35,371 nt of DNA from Pseudoxanthomonas suwonensis (GTDB lineage: Bacteria > Pseudomonadota > Gammaproteobacteria > Xanthomonadales > Xanthomonadaceae): the NCBI GenBank assembly GCA_003240695.1, contig QFNC01000028.1:1-35371 (forward strand), read 5' to 3'. The position numbers and the translations under genes were made by a program. Position 1 is the stretch's first letter. Every line of letters begins with the position of its first letter. Shown piece by piece: positions 26,911 through 35,371 of the stretch. The notes below the pieces were generated by a model. That model was not told where the DNA came from and ran no database searches. It saw only the letters and a program-made list of their open reading frames with translations.

Positions 26911-26931
26911 GCAAACCCTGCCCAGCCAACC

Positions 26932-27855
26932 ATGACCACCGCACCCAGCCCATCCCCGCCGGACACCGACCGTCTGCTGCGCTTCCTGCTGCCCGATGCC
27001 GGCGTGCGCGGCGTGCTGGTGGATCTCGGCGACACCTGGCAGCACATCCATGCCGATCGCGACTACCCGCCGGCCATCGCCACTCTGCTTGGCCAGGCCG
27101 CCGCGGCCGCCGCGCTGTTCACCGGCCATGCCAAGGTCGATGGCCGCCTGTCAGTGCAATTGCGCGGCAGTGGCCACTTGCGCACGCTGTTTGCCGAATG
27201 CACCGCCGCCGGCACCCTGCGCGGCATCGCCCAGCTGGCCGAGCACAGCGATGCAGATGACGATGTCGCTTCGCTGCAGTCGCTCGGCCCCGATGCCGTG
27301 CTGGCCATTACCATCGAAAATCCGGGCCGGCGCGGTGGCGATCCCATGCGCTACCAGGGTCTGGTGCCGCTGCAATCCGACACCCTCGCCGGTGCCTTCG
27401 AAGCGTACTTCCGCCAATCCGAACAGTTGCCCACGCGCCTGCTGCTGGCCAGCGACGCCGGCCACGCCTGTGGCCTGATGCTGCAGAAACTGCCGGGCGA
27501 TGAAGGCGATGCCGACGGCTGGAACCGCGCCAGCCTGCTGTTCGACACCCTGCCGGCCAACGAACTGCTGCAGGTGCCCGGCCCCGCGCTGCTGCAGCGC
27601 CTGTTCCACGACGAGCACCTGCAACGGTTGGGCAGCCAGCCGCTGCGCTTTGCCTGTTCCTGCTCGCGCGAGCGGGTGGCGGCGATGCTGCAGGCCTTGG
27701 GCGAAGACGAAGCCAATGCCGCCCTGGTGGTGGATGGCCAGGCGGAAATCCGCTGCGAGTTCTGCGGACAGACCTACCGCTTCAGCCCCGGCGACGTGCG
27801 CCTGCTGTTCGTCGAGCAGGCAGCCCACGCCGAAGCCCCGCAGCGACTGCAGTGA
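26932..27855 (+). CDS. hslO: Redox-regulated chaperone Hsp33
   Basis: Hsp33 is a cytoplasmic holdase activated by oxidation. The 307-residue protein has the N-terminal core (TDRLLRFLLPDAGVRGVLVD and GQAAAAAALFTGHAKVDGRL) and the C-terminal zinc redox switch with Cys242-x-Cys244 and Cys275-x2-Cys278, the expected CxC...CxxC. The start at 26932 is the first ATG giving the family N-terminus; upstream sequence in the frame is antisense to mtgA. Both genes must share regulatory sequence in a very short gap. Confidence 0.95.
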   Translation: MTTAPSPSPPDTDRLLRFLLPDAGVRGVLVDLGDTWQHIHADRDYPPAIATLLGQAAAAAALFTGHAKVDGRLSVQLRGSGHLRTLFAECTAAGTLRGIAQLAEHSDADDDVASLQSLGPDAVLAITIENPGRRGGDPMRYQGLVPLQSDTLAGAFEAYFRQSEQLPTRLLLASDAGHACGLMLQKLPGDEGDADGWNRASLLFDTLPANELLQVPGPALLQRLFHDEHLQRLGSQPLRFACSCSRERVAAMLQALGEDEANAALVVDGQAEIRCEFCGQTYRFSPGDVRLLFVEQAAHAEAPQRLQ

Positions 27856-27895
27856 ACTCATTCTCACTTCAACGGCGTGGATGCCTTTGGCAGCA

Positions 27896-27924
27896 TTGTT
27901 AAAGAAACATAAATCGGCTATGGT
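27896..27924 (+). promoter_or_regulatory. Candidate sigma-70 promoter for the secreted protein at 27979
   Basis: TTGTTA (27896-27901) and TATGGT (27919-27924) are separated by exactly 17 bases in a locally AT-rich patch, 55 bases before the start codon. Each matches four of six consensus bases. Confidence 0.5.
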
Positions 27925-27978
27925 GATGGTGTCCAAAGCCGCGGAACCTGTCGGCCCCACCGGAGTCTGAGCTGCACC

Positions 27979-28854
27979 ATGCGTCATCTGCTGCCCCTGT
28001 CGCTTGCCTTCCTGCTCGCCTTCGGCGTGGCACCGGCTGCGCATGCCCAGCAGAAGGCCGCTGCCAAGCGCGACGACACCGCCGTGCTGCCGATCTGGAA
28101 CAACACCAACGGCAAGCTCGAGGCGGTGCTGGTGCTCGAACCCACCGAGGAAAGCAGCAAGGTCGGCGTGCGTTCGCGTTTTGGTCTGTCCACGCTGGAT
28201 GCAGCCTTCGGCCTGCAGGCCGGCGACTCGCTGGCACTGCTGTGCAATGGCAATGGCGGCCTGTCCAGCGCCATCGGCAACCTGGCCAACAACTGCCTGC
28301 TTGCCAGCCTGGGTGGTGATGCCGACAGCAGTCGCCGCACCAGCGCCGGAACCAATTTCAGTCGTCCCGGTGGCCGGGTCGGCGTGCAGGCCGGCCACAG
28401 CCGCGACACCCTGCCGGCCTGGCTCACACCGGGGCTCTCCTCGACCCGCGTCGACGTGAACGACCTCACCGTGCACGGTCGCAAGAACATCGGCACCCAG
28501 GGCTTCGTCAGCATCGCCGGCACGGTGGCCAAGGCCCGTCTGCTGTCCCCGGCCGCCGCCGCTGCATCCGGGCTTGCCAGCGACGAGTGGAGCGCCAAAA
28601 GCCTCAGCTTCGGCGGCGGCATCGGCAACTTCAGTGCCAACATCATCGGCCAGGTCGTGGACACTCCCGGCCAGCCCAAGTGGGAAGGCCTTGGCGTCGG
28701 CCTGACCTGGCGCACGCCATGGAGCGGCCAGCTCAGCGTCGGCGCCGACAACGTCGTCACACGCGGCAGGAATCCGTTCGCCCCCGGCGGCGACGCCAGT
28801 CATCAGGACGACGAAGGCACGGTCCCGTACGTGCGCTACCAGCAGGACCTCTGA
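27979..28854 (+). CDS. Secreted protein of unknown function
   Basis: I do not recognise this 291-residue protein. It has a clear signal peptide (MRHLLPLSLAFLLAFGVAPA, cleavage likely after AHA at residue 23). The mature part is rich in Gly, Ser, Asn and Thr with alternating hydrophobic strands (LEAVLVLEPT, VGVRSRFGLS, LSFGGGIGNFSANIIGQV, LGVGLTWRTPWSGQLSVGAD). That pattern suggests a beta-rich outer-membrane or periplasmic protein; the C-terminus ends in L rather than the usual aromatic residue of barrels. Two cysteines lie near residues 90 and 110. It has its own promoter candidate and precedes the TonB-dependent receptor on the same strand by 244 bases. Confidence 0.85.
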   Translation: MRHLLPLSLAFLLAFGVAPAAHAQQKAAAKRDDTAVLPIWNNTNGKLEAVLVLEPTEESSKVGVRSRFGLSTLDAAFGLQAGDSLALLCNGNGGLSSAIGNLANNCLLASLGGDADSSRRTSAGTNFSRPGGRVGVQAGHSRDTLPAWLTPGLSSTRVDVNDLTVHGRKNIGTQGFVSIAGTVAKARLLSPAAAAASGLASDEWSAKSLSFGGGIGNFSANIIGQVVDTPGQPKWEGLGVGLTWRTPWSGQLSVGADNVVTRGRNPFAPGGDASHQDDEGTVPYVRYQQDL

Positions 28855-28978
28855 CAGCCCATCGCCCGAGCCGGGCATCCACGTCCGGGACTGTCGGACA
28901 TGCCTTTGGCTGCGCCATGCGACTCGCTGAACTTCTCGTGAACCAGCATCGCGCTCGCGCTAGATTTTTTAACAACAC

Positions 28979-29007
28979 TTTAATTATTGAGAAAACCCCG
29001 CTACTAT
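28979..29007 (+). promoter_or_regulatory. Possible promoter of the TonB-dependent receptor
   Basis: An AT-rich island lies in the 244-base gap before the receptor. TTTAAT (28979-28984) and TACTAT (29002-29007) are 17 bases apart, with weak -35 and fair -10 matches. The rest of the gap shows no clear feature. Confidence 0.3.
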
Positions 29008-29098
29008 CGGCGGTGCCCGGTCTGTTTTGGCGTCCATGTTGGAAGCCGCCGACACGGGTTTCCCATGGGATACCCAAGACACACTTGTGGAGAGAGCA

Positions 29099-32071
29099 AT
29101 GACATTGAAGACCACCCAGCTCCGCGACGCGATCCGCTATGCGATCGCCGTGGGAGCCACCGCAGTCGTCGGCACCGGTGCGGCTTACGCGCAGGACACC
29201 ACCGGCGAACAGCAGGAGGAAGCCACCAACCTCGACCGTATCCAGGTCACCGGTTCGCGCATCAAGCGCGTGGAACTGGAAACTTCGCAGCCGGTGTTCA
29301 GCCTGAGCCGTGAAGACATCCAGGCACAGGGCCTGACCTCGGTCGGAGACGTGATCCAGAACATCACCGCCAACGGTTCCGCCCTCAACAGCACCTTCAA
29401 CAACGGCGGCAACGGCGAAACCCGGGTCAGCCTGCGCAACCTCGGCTCCAACCGCACGCTGGTGCTGGTCAACGGCCGTCGCTGGGTCGGTGGCACCGGC
29501 CTGGGTGGTGCAGTCGACCTGAACACGATTCCGACCGCTGCCGTGGAACGCATCGAAGTGCTGAAAGATGGCGCATCCACCATCTACGGTTCGGATGCCA
29601 TTGCCGGCGTGGTCAACGTGATCTTGCGCAATGAATTTGATGGTGCCGAAGCCAATGCGTTCCTGGGCGTGTTCGACAAGGGCGACGGCTTCAAGCAGTC
29701 CTACGATTTCACCATTGGCAGCACCGGCGAACGCTTCTCTGCCTTGATGAGCATCGGCTACGTGAAGGAAGACCCAGTCTGGGCAGGTGATCGCGAGATT
29801 TCCGCCGTTCCGACCTTCAACACCGGCCTTTTCTTCGGTAGTTCGACTACTCCCAACGGACGATTTGCACTGTGCAGAGAGTCAATTGATGCTACCAGTG
29901 GTCGCTGCCTTTACTCAGATGGTCGCGATCTGGATGGGGACGGTGCAACAGATGCTGCTCCAGAGGTCCGGCCCAACGGAACAACGGGCCAATTCACCTA
30001 CAATGACGGTGCCAGTGGCCTGAATTGGCGCAATCGCACCGGCGCAGACGTCTACAACTTCGCCCCAGACAACTACCTGATCACCCCGCAGGAGCGCAAG
30101 TCGGTATTCGGCAAGGCCTCATTGGACATCACCGATAATGTCCGCTTCACGGCTCAGACCACCTACAACAATCGTCGTTCAGAACAATTTCTGGCGGCCA
30201 TGCCGATCGTGCTGGGCTCCGGCCCTGGAGCCGGTACTCAGGCCCGCACCATCAGCATCAGTGCCGACAGCATCTACAATCCGTTCGGAGCACCGGTCAG
30301 CCGCATCCAGCGTCGTGCCATCGAAACCGGTGGTCGCAGCTTCAATCAGAATGTCGACACCTTCGCGTTCTCGGGCGTGTTCGAAGGCTCTTTCGAGCTG
30401 GGCGATCGCTTCTGGACCTGGGACGCCGGCATGGTGTATGGCCGTAACGACCAGAACGACACCACCAATGGCCTGTTCAATGTGCTGGCTTTGAAGAACG
30501 CGCTGGGTCCGTCGATGATCGACGCCAATGGCAATCCGATCTGCGTGTCAACACCCGGCAATGCCTTAACTCTTATCCCGGGCTGCGTGCCGCTTAACCT
30601 TTTGGGCGCGGTGGGGTCGATCACCCCGGAAATGCTGGCCTATTCAACATTTGTCGCCCATGACGAGTTCGGCTACAAGATGACGCAGTACTTCGCCAAT
30701 ATCTCCGGCGAATTGTTCGACCTACCTGGAGGCAAGGCCGCAATCGCGTTCGGCATCGAGCGCCGTACCGAGGATGGCTTCTCCCAGCCCGACGCGCTCA
30801 TAGCCTCCGGCAACACCACCGGCAACGCCGCCTCACCGACCAAGGGTGGTTACCAGGTCGACGAAGCCTATCTGGAAGCCGTGCTGCCGCTGCTGAAAGA
30901 TGTACCGGGCGCCAGCGAATTGGAACTGAGCTTCGCCACGCGCTACTCCAAGTACGACACCTTCGGCAACACGCTGAACAGCAAGTTCGGCTTCAAGTGG
31001 CGTCCGATCGAAGATCTGCTGGTGCGCGGCAACTGGGCACAGGGTTTCCGGGCTCCCTCGATCCTCGAACTCTACCAGGGCGTTGCCGACTCGTTCCCGC
31101 AAGTCACCGACCCCTGTAACTCGGACGTGTTCCCGCAGCTGACTGCCGAAGCCCAAGCACGCTGCCTGGCCCAAGGCGTAGCGCCGGGTGGCTATGACCA
31201 AGGCAACCCGCAGATCCGCATTGATACGGGTGGTTACTTCGGATTGCAGGCGGAGAAGTCGATCAACCGCACGCTGGGCTTGGTATGGTCGCCGAGCTTC
31301 ATCGAGGGCTTCGATGTATCGCTCGACTGGTGGCGCATTGTCATCGAAGATGCCATCACCACTCGCAGCGCCCAGTACATCCTGGACCAGTGCGTCAAGC
31401 GCGGCGATCCACGTTACTGCGCGACACCGAATTTCGCCACTGGCACGAACGGCTTCACGCGCTTCCCCGGCGGCGAAATCAACCAGCTGCTTGCGGTTGC
31501 CGAAAACACAGCCCAATTCGACGTGGAAGGCTATGACCTGACTGTCAACTACCGCATGCCGGAAACGGCCGTCGGCAAGTTCAGCTTCAGCTGGGATACC
31601 ACCTATCTCGCCAATTTCGACCAAGGCGATGCGGATGGCAACTTGGCGGGCGAATATTTCGACCGCAGCAACAACTGGCGCATCCGCTCGAATCTGCTGG
31701 CACGTTGGGAGATGGGTGACTGGGGTGCCACCTGGGCCACCCGCTACTTCTCGCGTCAGTACGAAGACTGCAGCACGATGGCATACTACGGCTTCGGCGA
31801 TCTTTGCTCTGATCCGGATCGGCAGATCGATAATCCCGAAACGCCCATCGCCGACCTGATCGATGCACCGCGCAACAAGATTGGCGGCACGACGTACCAC
31901 GATGTGTCGGTTTACCTGAACACCAGTTGGAACGCCAAGGTGACGCTGGGCATCAACAATGTGTTCGACAAGCACCCTCCGTTGGCCTATTCCACCTTCG
32001 CCAACACCTTCGACCCGCAGTACGAGCTGCCCGGCCAGTTCTTCTACCTGCAGTACAACCAGAAGTTCTGA
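29099..32071 (+). CDS. TonB-dependent receptor
   Basis: This 990-residue outer-membrane receptor has a signal peptide to about residue 31 and a TonB-box-like/plug start (NLDRIQVTGSRIKR). The plug is clear (TLVLVNGRRW, VERIEVLKDGASTIYGSDAI), and a large barrel ends in Phe (QYNQKF). The start at 29099 follows GGAGAG. Such proteins import siderophores, vitamins, sugars or peptides with TonB energy. The length and the long loops, rich in cysteines, suit the carbohydrate/peptide-type receptors common in Xanthomonadaceae. One loop holds a DxDxDGxxD sequence (Asp277-Asp285) and its DNA is less GC-rich. The ligand is unknown. The gene converges with the sulfotransferases. Confidence 0.95.
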   Translation: MTLKTTQLRDAIRYAIAVGATAVVGTGAAYAQDTTGEQQEEATNLDRIQVTGSRIKRVELETSQPVFSLSREDIQAQGLTSVGDVIQNITANGSALNSTFNNGGNGETRVSLRNLGSNRTLVLVNGRRWVGGTGLGGAVDLNTIPTAAVERIEVLKDGASTIYGSDAIAGVVNVILRNEFDGAEANAFLGVFDKGDGFKQSYDFTIGSTGERFSALMSIGYVKEDPVWAGDREISAVPTFNTGLFFGSSTTPNGRFALCRESIDATSGRCLYSDGRDLDGDGATDAAPEVRPNGTTGQFTYNDGASGLNWRNRTGADVYNFAPDNYLITPQERKSVFGKASLDITDNVRFTAQTTYNNRRSEQFLAAMPIVLGSGPGAGTQARTISISADSIYNPFGAPVSRIQRRAIETGGRSFNQNVDTFAFSGVFEGSFELGDRFWTWDAGMVYGRNDQNDTTNGLFNVLALKNALGPSMIDANGNPICVSTPGNALTLIPGCVPLNLLGAVGSITPEMLAYSTFVAHDEFGYKMTQYFANISGELFDLPGGKAAIAFGIERRTEDGFSQPDALIASGNTTGNAASPTKGGYQVDEAYLEAVLPLLKDVPGASELELSFATRYSKYDTFGNTLNSKFGFKWRPIEDLLVRGNWAQGFRAPSILELYQGVADSFPQVTDPCNSDVFPQLTAEAQARCLAQGVAPGGYDQGNPQIRIDTGGYFGLQAEKSINRTLGLVWSPSFIEGFDVSLDWWRIVIEDAITTRSAQYILDQCVKRGDPRYCATPNFATGTNGFTRFPGGEINQLLAVAENTAQFDVEGYDLTVNYRMPETAVGKFSFSWDTTYLANFDQGDADGNLAGEYFDRSNNWRIRSNLLARWEMGDWGATWATRYFSRQYEDCSTMAYYGFGDLCSDPDRQIDNPETPIADLIDAPRNKIGGTTYHDVSVYLNTSWNAKVTLGINNVFDKHPPLAYSTFANTFDPQYELPGQFFYLQYNQKF

Positions 32072-32095
32072 TCCGACACGCAGCACCGCAACACG

Positions 32096-32125
32096 AAAAG
32101 GCCCCGGGTTCCGGGGCCTTTTTTT
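32096..32125 (+). terminator. Intrinsic terminator, probably bidirectional
   Basis: An 8-bp stem GGCCCCGG/CCGGGGCC (32100-32107 and 32111-32118) with a GTT loop is followed by seven T on the plus strand. On the minus strand the stem is followed by four T, so it may also stop the sulfotransferase transcript, whose gene ends at 32130. Confidence 0.9.
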
Positions 32126-32129
32126 GCAT

Positions 32130-33746
32130 CTAGCGGACGCTGCGCAGCCCGTCGATCAGCGGTTGCAGATGATGGGCATAGTGACGCCAGATCTCGCCGC
32201 GATCCTTCACGATGCCGGACCGGGCCAGTGCGGCACTGGCCGTGGCGATGCGCCCGCCGGATCGGGCCACGTCCACCTGCGCAGGCTGATAGTCGAAGCC
32301 GCAGAATTCCGCCACCTCGCGGATCGTCCCGTCCGGATCGTCCACCAGCCGCTGGTATTCCACATTCAGCACGGTCCCGGGCAACACCTGCGACCAGTGC
32401 GCCATGACCCGACGGTATTGCAGATAGAACGCGGCCAGCTCGTCCTGCCGATACGAATAGCGCGCAACCCCTGCGAAAAACGTGCGCAGGTTGGAAAAGC
32501 AGGTCGCCACCGGATCGCGTACCAGGTTGATCACCCTGGCCTGCGGCAATGCCTTGGCGATGAATCCGACGTTCCAGAAATTCATCGGCAGTTTTTCGGT
32601 GAACCACGGCTTGCCCCGCGACAGCCATCGTGCCGATTCGGCGTAGCGTTCGGCGACAGCCTGATAATCCGCACCGCGTGCGCGCTTGACCGATTCCAGA
32701 TCGGGCTGGCCGCCGCTGGCAAAATGGTCGGTGGCCCAGTGCATGGCCGCATCGAACGCCGCGGTTTCGCCGGCGTCTCCGATGTCGCTGTGCCCGGACA
32801 GCATGCGTTCCAGCAACGTCGTGCCGGAACGATGCATGCCGACGATGAAAATCGGCGTGGATGGCAGCCGAGTGGTCCCCGCTGCGGCCTTCAGGAAATC
32901 GGGCGTGCACAGTCCGATCATCGCATCGGCTAGGGCTACGTCCTCGGCCGGTTCGTACTGGATCAACGCCCGACGTGCGCTGCATGCCTGGTCGAGGGCT
33001 TGCCAGGCCGCTTCGTAGTCTCCGATGTCGTGCAGCTCTTTGTGCAAGGCATAGTAAAGATAGGTTTCGCCTTCGCCTCCGGGCCGGGCCTGACGCAACT
33101 GCTCGTGCAAACGTGCCACATGATTGGATTCAGCCGTCTGCGGCCTGGCTCCGGCCAGCATCCAGCTGTTCTGGAACAGCTTGGGGTCCGCGGCAAGCGA
33201 TGCTTCGTAGCAGGATTCGGCCAGCGCAGTCTCGCCAAGAAACAGCTGCTGATTCCCGAGCACATACAGGGCCGTGGCATTCCGTGGCTCGCGTTGCACG
33301 GCGTGCCGCGCCAGCGCCATCGCTTCCGTCTGCGCGCCGATCGAGCTCAGCATGACCACCCCGCGTGCCAGCACGTCCACCGGTGCCTGCGACGCGAACG
33401 CGGGACGCCCGAGGCATTCCACCAGCTTCTCGTACTCGCAGAAATAGCGCAGCCGCTGCGCCAGTGCATACAGCAGCGCCGGATGTTCCGGCTTGGCCTG
33501 CCACGCCTGCAGCGCCAACCGGTGCGCGGAACGGTGCTGCCCCAGTTCGCTTTTCAGGTTCGACAGGCCGATCAAACTGGGCACATGCCCGGTCTGAAGT
33601 GACAACGCCTGGCGGTACAGCCGTTCGGCCCTGCCGAAGTCGCGCTGTATGGCGGCATCGTCTGCCTGTGCCCAAATCGGATTCGGATCCATCAATGCCT
33701 CGTCATCATCAGCTGTGTCGCGCGCCTGCTTGCGGCCATGGGTCAT
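32130..33746 (-). CDS. TPR-containing sulfotransferase
   Basis: The 538-residue protein has N-terminal tetratricopeptide-like repeats (about 20-230; for example DFGRAERLYRQALSLQTGHV) and a C-terminal sulfotransferase domain. The PAPS 5'-phosphosulfate loop is GMHRSGTT (303-310), and the 3'-phosphate region fits VRDPVATCFSNLRTFF. Such enzymes move sulfate from PAPS to hydroxyl or tyrosine groups; TPR fusions suggest protein or peptide partners. The ATG at 33746 shares bases with the stop of the upstream gene (ATGA). An internal ATG at 33692 is the alternative. No signal peptide is visible. The acceptor is unknown. Confidence 0.9.
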   Translation of the reverse strand: MTHGRKQARDTADDDEALMDPNPIWAQADDAAIQRDFGRAERLYRQALSLQTGHVPSLIGLSNLKSELGQHRSAHRLALQAWQAKPEHPALLYALAQRLRYFCEYEKLVECLGRPAFASQAPVDVLARGVVMLSSIGAQTEAMALARHAVQREPRNATALYVLGNQQLFLGETALAESCYEASLAADPKLFQNSWMLAGARPQTAESNHVARLHEQLRQARPGGEGETYLYYALHKELHDIGDYEAAWQALDQACSARRALIQYEPAEDVALADAMIGLCTPDFLKAAAGTTRLPSTPIFIVGMHRSGTTLLERMLSGHSDIGDAGETAAFDAAMHWATDHFASGGQPDLESVKRARGADYQAVAERYAESARWLSRGKPWFTEKLPMNFWNVGFIAKALPQARVINLVRDPVATCFSNLRTFFAGVARYSYRQDELAAFYLQYRRVMAHWSQVLPGTVLNVEYQRLVDDPDGTIREVAEFCGFDYQPAQVDVARSGGRIATASAALARSGIVKDRGEIWRHYAHHLQPLIDGLRSVR

Positions 33747-34750
33747 GCCTGCATCAATCGCCAGTGTCTTTCGGGATTCACGGCGATCGCGCGCATGGCC
33801 GCCTGCAGATGCTGTTCGTGCCATTGCAGCGCATGGGCAAGCTGCCTTCCGAAGCTCGATTCCAGCATGCGCACGTCGCGTTCGCGTTGTGCGAAATCAT
33901 AGGGGGCCGAGACTGCCTTGGCATTGCGCGACTGCACGTCATCCACACGGGCACGTCTGCGCGCCGCACACGCATCGATGCCTAACCACGCTGCGGCTGT
34001 GTCGACCACGGAACGCAGGTCCTGCGCCATCTCGTCCATATCCAGCACGCGGACACGAGCGGGGCCGGCGGCCTGCAGCAGATCGGCAACGACTTCGCGC
34101 TGCGCGGCCCACTGCAATGCAGCCGCGCACAACATGTCAGGCGGCGAAAACGCGGCCGCCGGCAAGCGCGCGTGGTAGGCACTGGCTCGCAGTGCACGTT
34201 CTGCCAGCAAGCCGATCTTGTCCTGCGTTTCGGATGTCTTCTTGATATTCGATACCAGGAAATCCCGCAACGATGACGTCAGCACGACCGCGCGACTGCC
34301 GGGCGTGCATGCCATCGAATCCACAGCGATGTTGAGCGCCGCATGCGTCGGCTTCACCATCACGGCCCCGCCCGGCTTCCAGGCGCGACCCAGCAGCCAT
34401 GCGGATTTTTCGATCAGGTCCCGGAATGGGACAGGCCAGCCGCTATGGCGCGCATCCCCCAGACGTCGCAGGATCAAGGGCTCCTTCAGCACCATGCAAT
34501 CCAGCGGGTCGTGCAGGGCACGCGCCAGCAATGTCGATGCGCAGAACGAGGTATGGAAAAGCCAGCCCAGGCGTTCGGGCCGGGGTACTTGCACGCGATC
34601 GGCATCGAGCGACCGAGCTGCAGACAGGTCGGCATGAATCCGGGTGTCCAGGAAAACCGATCGCTCCAGCACCTCCGCACCCAGTGTCAGCATCTCGAAG
34701 CGACGCTGCGGCACGTGCAGGTCCACGGGGAACCAGCTGGCTTCATTCAT
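33743..34750 (-). CDS. Sulfotransferase-like protein with altered PAPS loop
   Basis: The 335-residue product looks like a P-loop sulfotransferase relative: LGWLFHTSFCASTLLARAL (about residues 61-79) sits where the PAPS loop should be, followed by VLKEPLILRRL and a helical C-terminal half. The RSGTT core seen in the neighbouring enzyme is replaced by FCAST, so catalytic ability is uncertain. I chose ATG 34750 (MNEASWFPVDLH); ATGs at 34807 and 34840 are possible. It overlaps the TPR-sulfotransferase by four bases, so the pair is probably made together. It is the first gene after the rRNA terminator, on the same strand. Function is inferred only from fold-like motifs and the neighbour. Confidence 0.72.
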   Translation of the reverse strand: MNEASWFPVDLHVPQRRFEMLTLGAEVLERSVFLDTRIHADLSAARSLDADRVQVPRPERLGWLFHTSFCASTLLARALHDPLDCMVLKEPLILRRLGDARHSGWPVPFRDLIEKSAWLLGRAWKPGGAVMVKPTHAALNIAVDSMACTPGSRAVVLTSSLRDFLVSNIKKTSETQDKIGLLAERALRASAYHARLPAAAFSPPDMLCAAALQWAAQREVVADLLQAAGPARVRVLDMDEMAQDLRSVVDTAAAWLGIDACAARRRARVDDVQSRNAKAVSAPYDFAQRERDVRMLESSFGRQLAHALQWHEQHLQAAMRAIAVNPERHWRLMQA

Positions 34751-34868
34751 CTGCTGCAAGACTTGATGCTCATGCCGACGTGGGCAGCCCATTGATGGAG
34801 CGATCATCCAAGAATAGCGCGTCGAAGACAGATCCGACATGCTTTGGCATCGAGCGGATGGATCGGCA

Positions 34869-34898
34869 ATAAAAAACCCCCAGCCGAAGCTGGGGGTT
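34869..34898 (-). terminator. rRNA operon terminator
   Basis: On the minus strand the stem CCCCCAGC/GCTGGGGG (34896-34877) encloses a TTCG tetraloop and is followed by six T, 11 bases after the 5S rRNA. This is a strong intrinsic terminator. Confidence 0.95.
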
Positions 34899-34908
34899 CG
34901 AAGAAAGA

Positions 34909-35023
34909 CCCTGGCAATGACCTACTCTCGCATGCTGAATGCACACTACCATCGGCGCATGCGCGTTTCACTTCCGAGTTCGGAATGGGATCGGGTGGTT
35001 CCACGCAGCTATTGTCACCAGGG
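34909..35023 (-). rRNA. rrf: 5S ribosomal RNA
   Basis: The minus strand reads CCCTGGTGACAATAGC at the 5' end and GGTCATTGCCAGGG at the 3' end. These pair as the terminal helix, and conserved inner segments include CCGAACTCGGAAGTGAAAC and GAGAGTAGG. The 115-base length is normal. Exact ends are set by the helix and may be off by one or two bases. Confidence 0.97.
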
Positions 35024-35154
35024 AGACGGTGGAGCGTCGCTTGCCGGCAAAAGTACTGACGGCAGCGCCTGTCTCACATGGGTAACTCTGGACGTAGCGA
35101 TCATTTGATCGATTCGCGCGTTTCGCGAAGCATGGCAAAGTGACTTGAGGTTAT
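35024..35154 (-). other. 23S-5S rRNA spacer
   Basis: The 131-base spacer has no tRNA. It holds two small hairpins, CGATCA-TT-TGATCG (35098-35111) and TTCGCG/CGCGAA (35113-35129), likely part of rRNA processing stems. Confidence 0.85.

Positions 35155-35371
<217 letters not shown>

Noticed and set aside
34839..35108. Open frames across the 5S rRNA
   Set aside because: They overlap the 5S gene and terminator; coding is implausible.

Overview
The window is a GC-rich gammaproteobacterial chromosome segment, most consistent with the Xanthomonadaceae/Lysobacteraceae (Xanthomonas, Lysobacter, Luteimonas or Thermomonas type). The evidence is the pilT-pilU/proC/DUF4426 neighbourhood, aroK-aroB-WGR-hemE order, a metX-metB pair behind a SAM riboswitch, a large TonB-dependent receptor and the rRNA sequences. 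Genus cannot be fixed by eye. Nearly all of it is ordinary, densely packed chromosome. I see no phage, insertion sequence, CRISPR array or tRNA, and no gene-free stretch longer than about 300 bases that is unexplained.

Layout. 1-4.8 kb: type IV pilus retraction ATPases (pilU partial, pilT), proC plus a DUF4426 lipoprotein, a cobalamin/metal-binding-like protein coupled to pdxH, and dodecin. 4.9-7.9 kb: aroK-aroB (shikimate pathway), a small WGR protein and hemE. 8-11.8 kb: a giant hybrid sensor kinase with a beta-propeller periplasmic sensor, and a glutaredoxin-like protein. 11.9-14.4 kb: L-serine dehydratase and a secreted alpha/beta hydrolase. 14.4-16.9 kb: metB and metX, translationally coupled, behind a SAM-I-type riboswitch. 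17-21.4 kb: phytase-like lipoprotein, M23 peptidase, prfC and a hemolysin III family membrane protein. 21.5-24.6 kb: an AsmA family gene with a one-base frameshift, cytochrome b561 and a lipoprotein with a Ser-Pro hexamer repeat. 24.7-27.9 kb: mtgA, a polyprenyl-phosphate-type glycosyltransferase and a CBS protein as one overlapping operon, divergent from hslO (Hsp33). 27.9-34.8 kb: an unknown secreted protein, a TonB-dependent receptor, and two overlapping sulfotransferase-type genes converging on the receptor across a shared terminator. 34.9 kb to the end: 5S and the 3' end of 23S rRNA on the minus strand.

How the genes relate. Several pairs are joined by 4-base stop/start overlaps (aroK-aroB, pdxH-cobalamin-binding-like, metX-metB, mtgA-glycosyltransferase, the two sulfotransferases). 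The best regulatory structure is the metX leader. It has a consensus -35, a SAM-I aptamer with an 8-bp P1, and a downstream CACCCC/GGGGTG pairing that could hide the ribosome binding site, with no U-tract terminator. The least understood parts are the paired sulfotransferases, the unknown secreted protein and the MliC-like repeat lipoprotein. I found no convincing wholly new multi-gene system.
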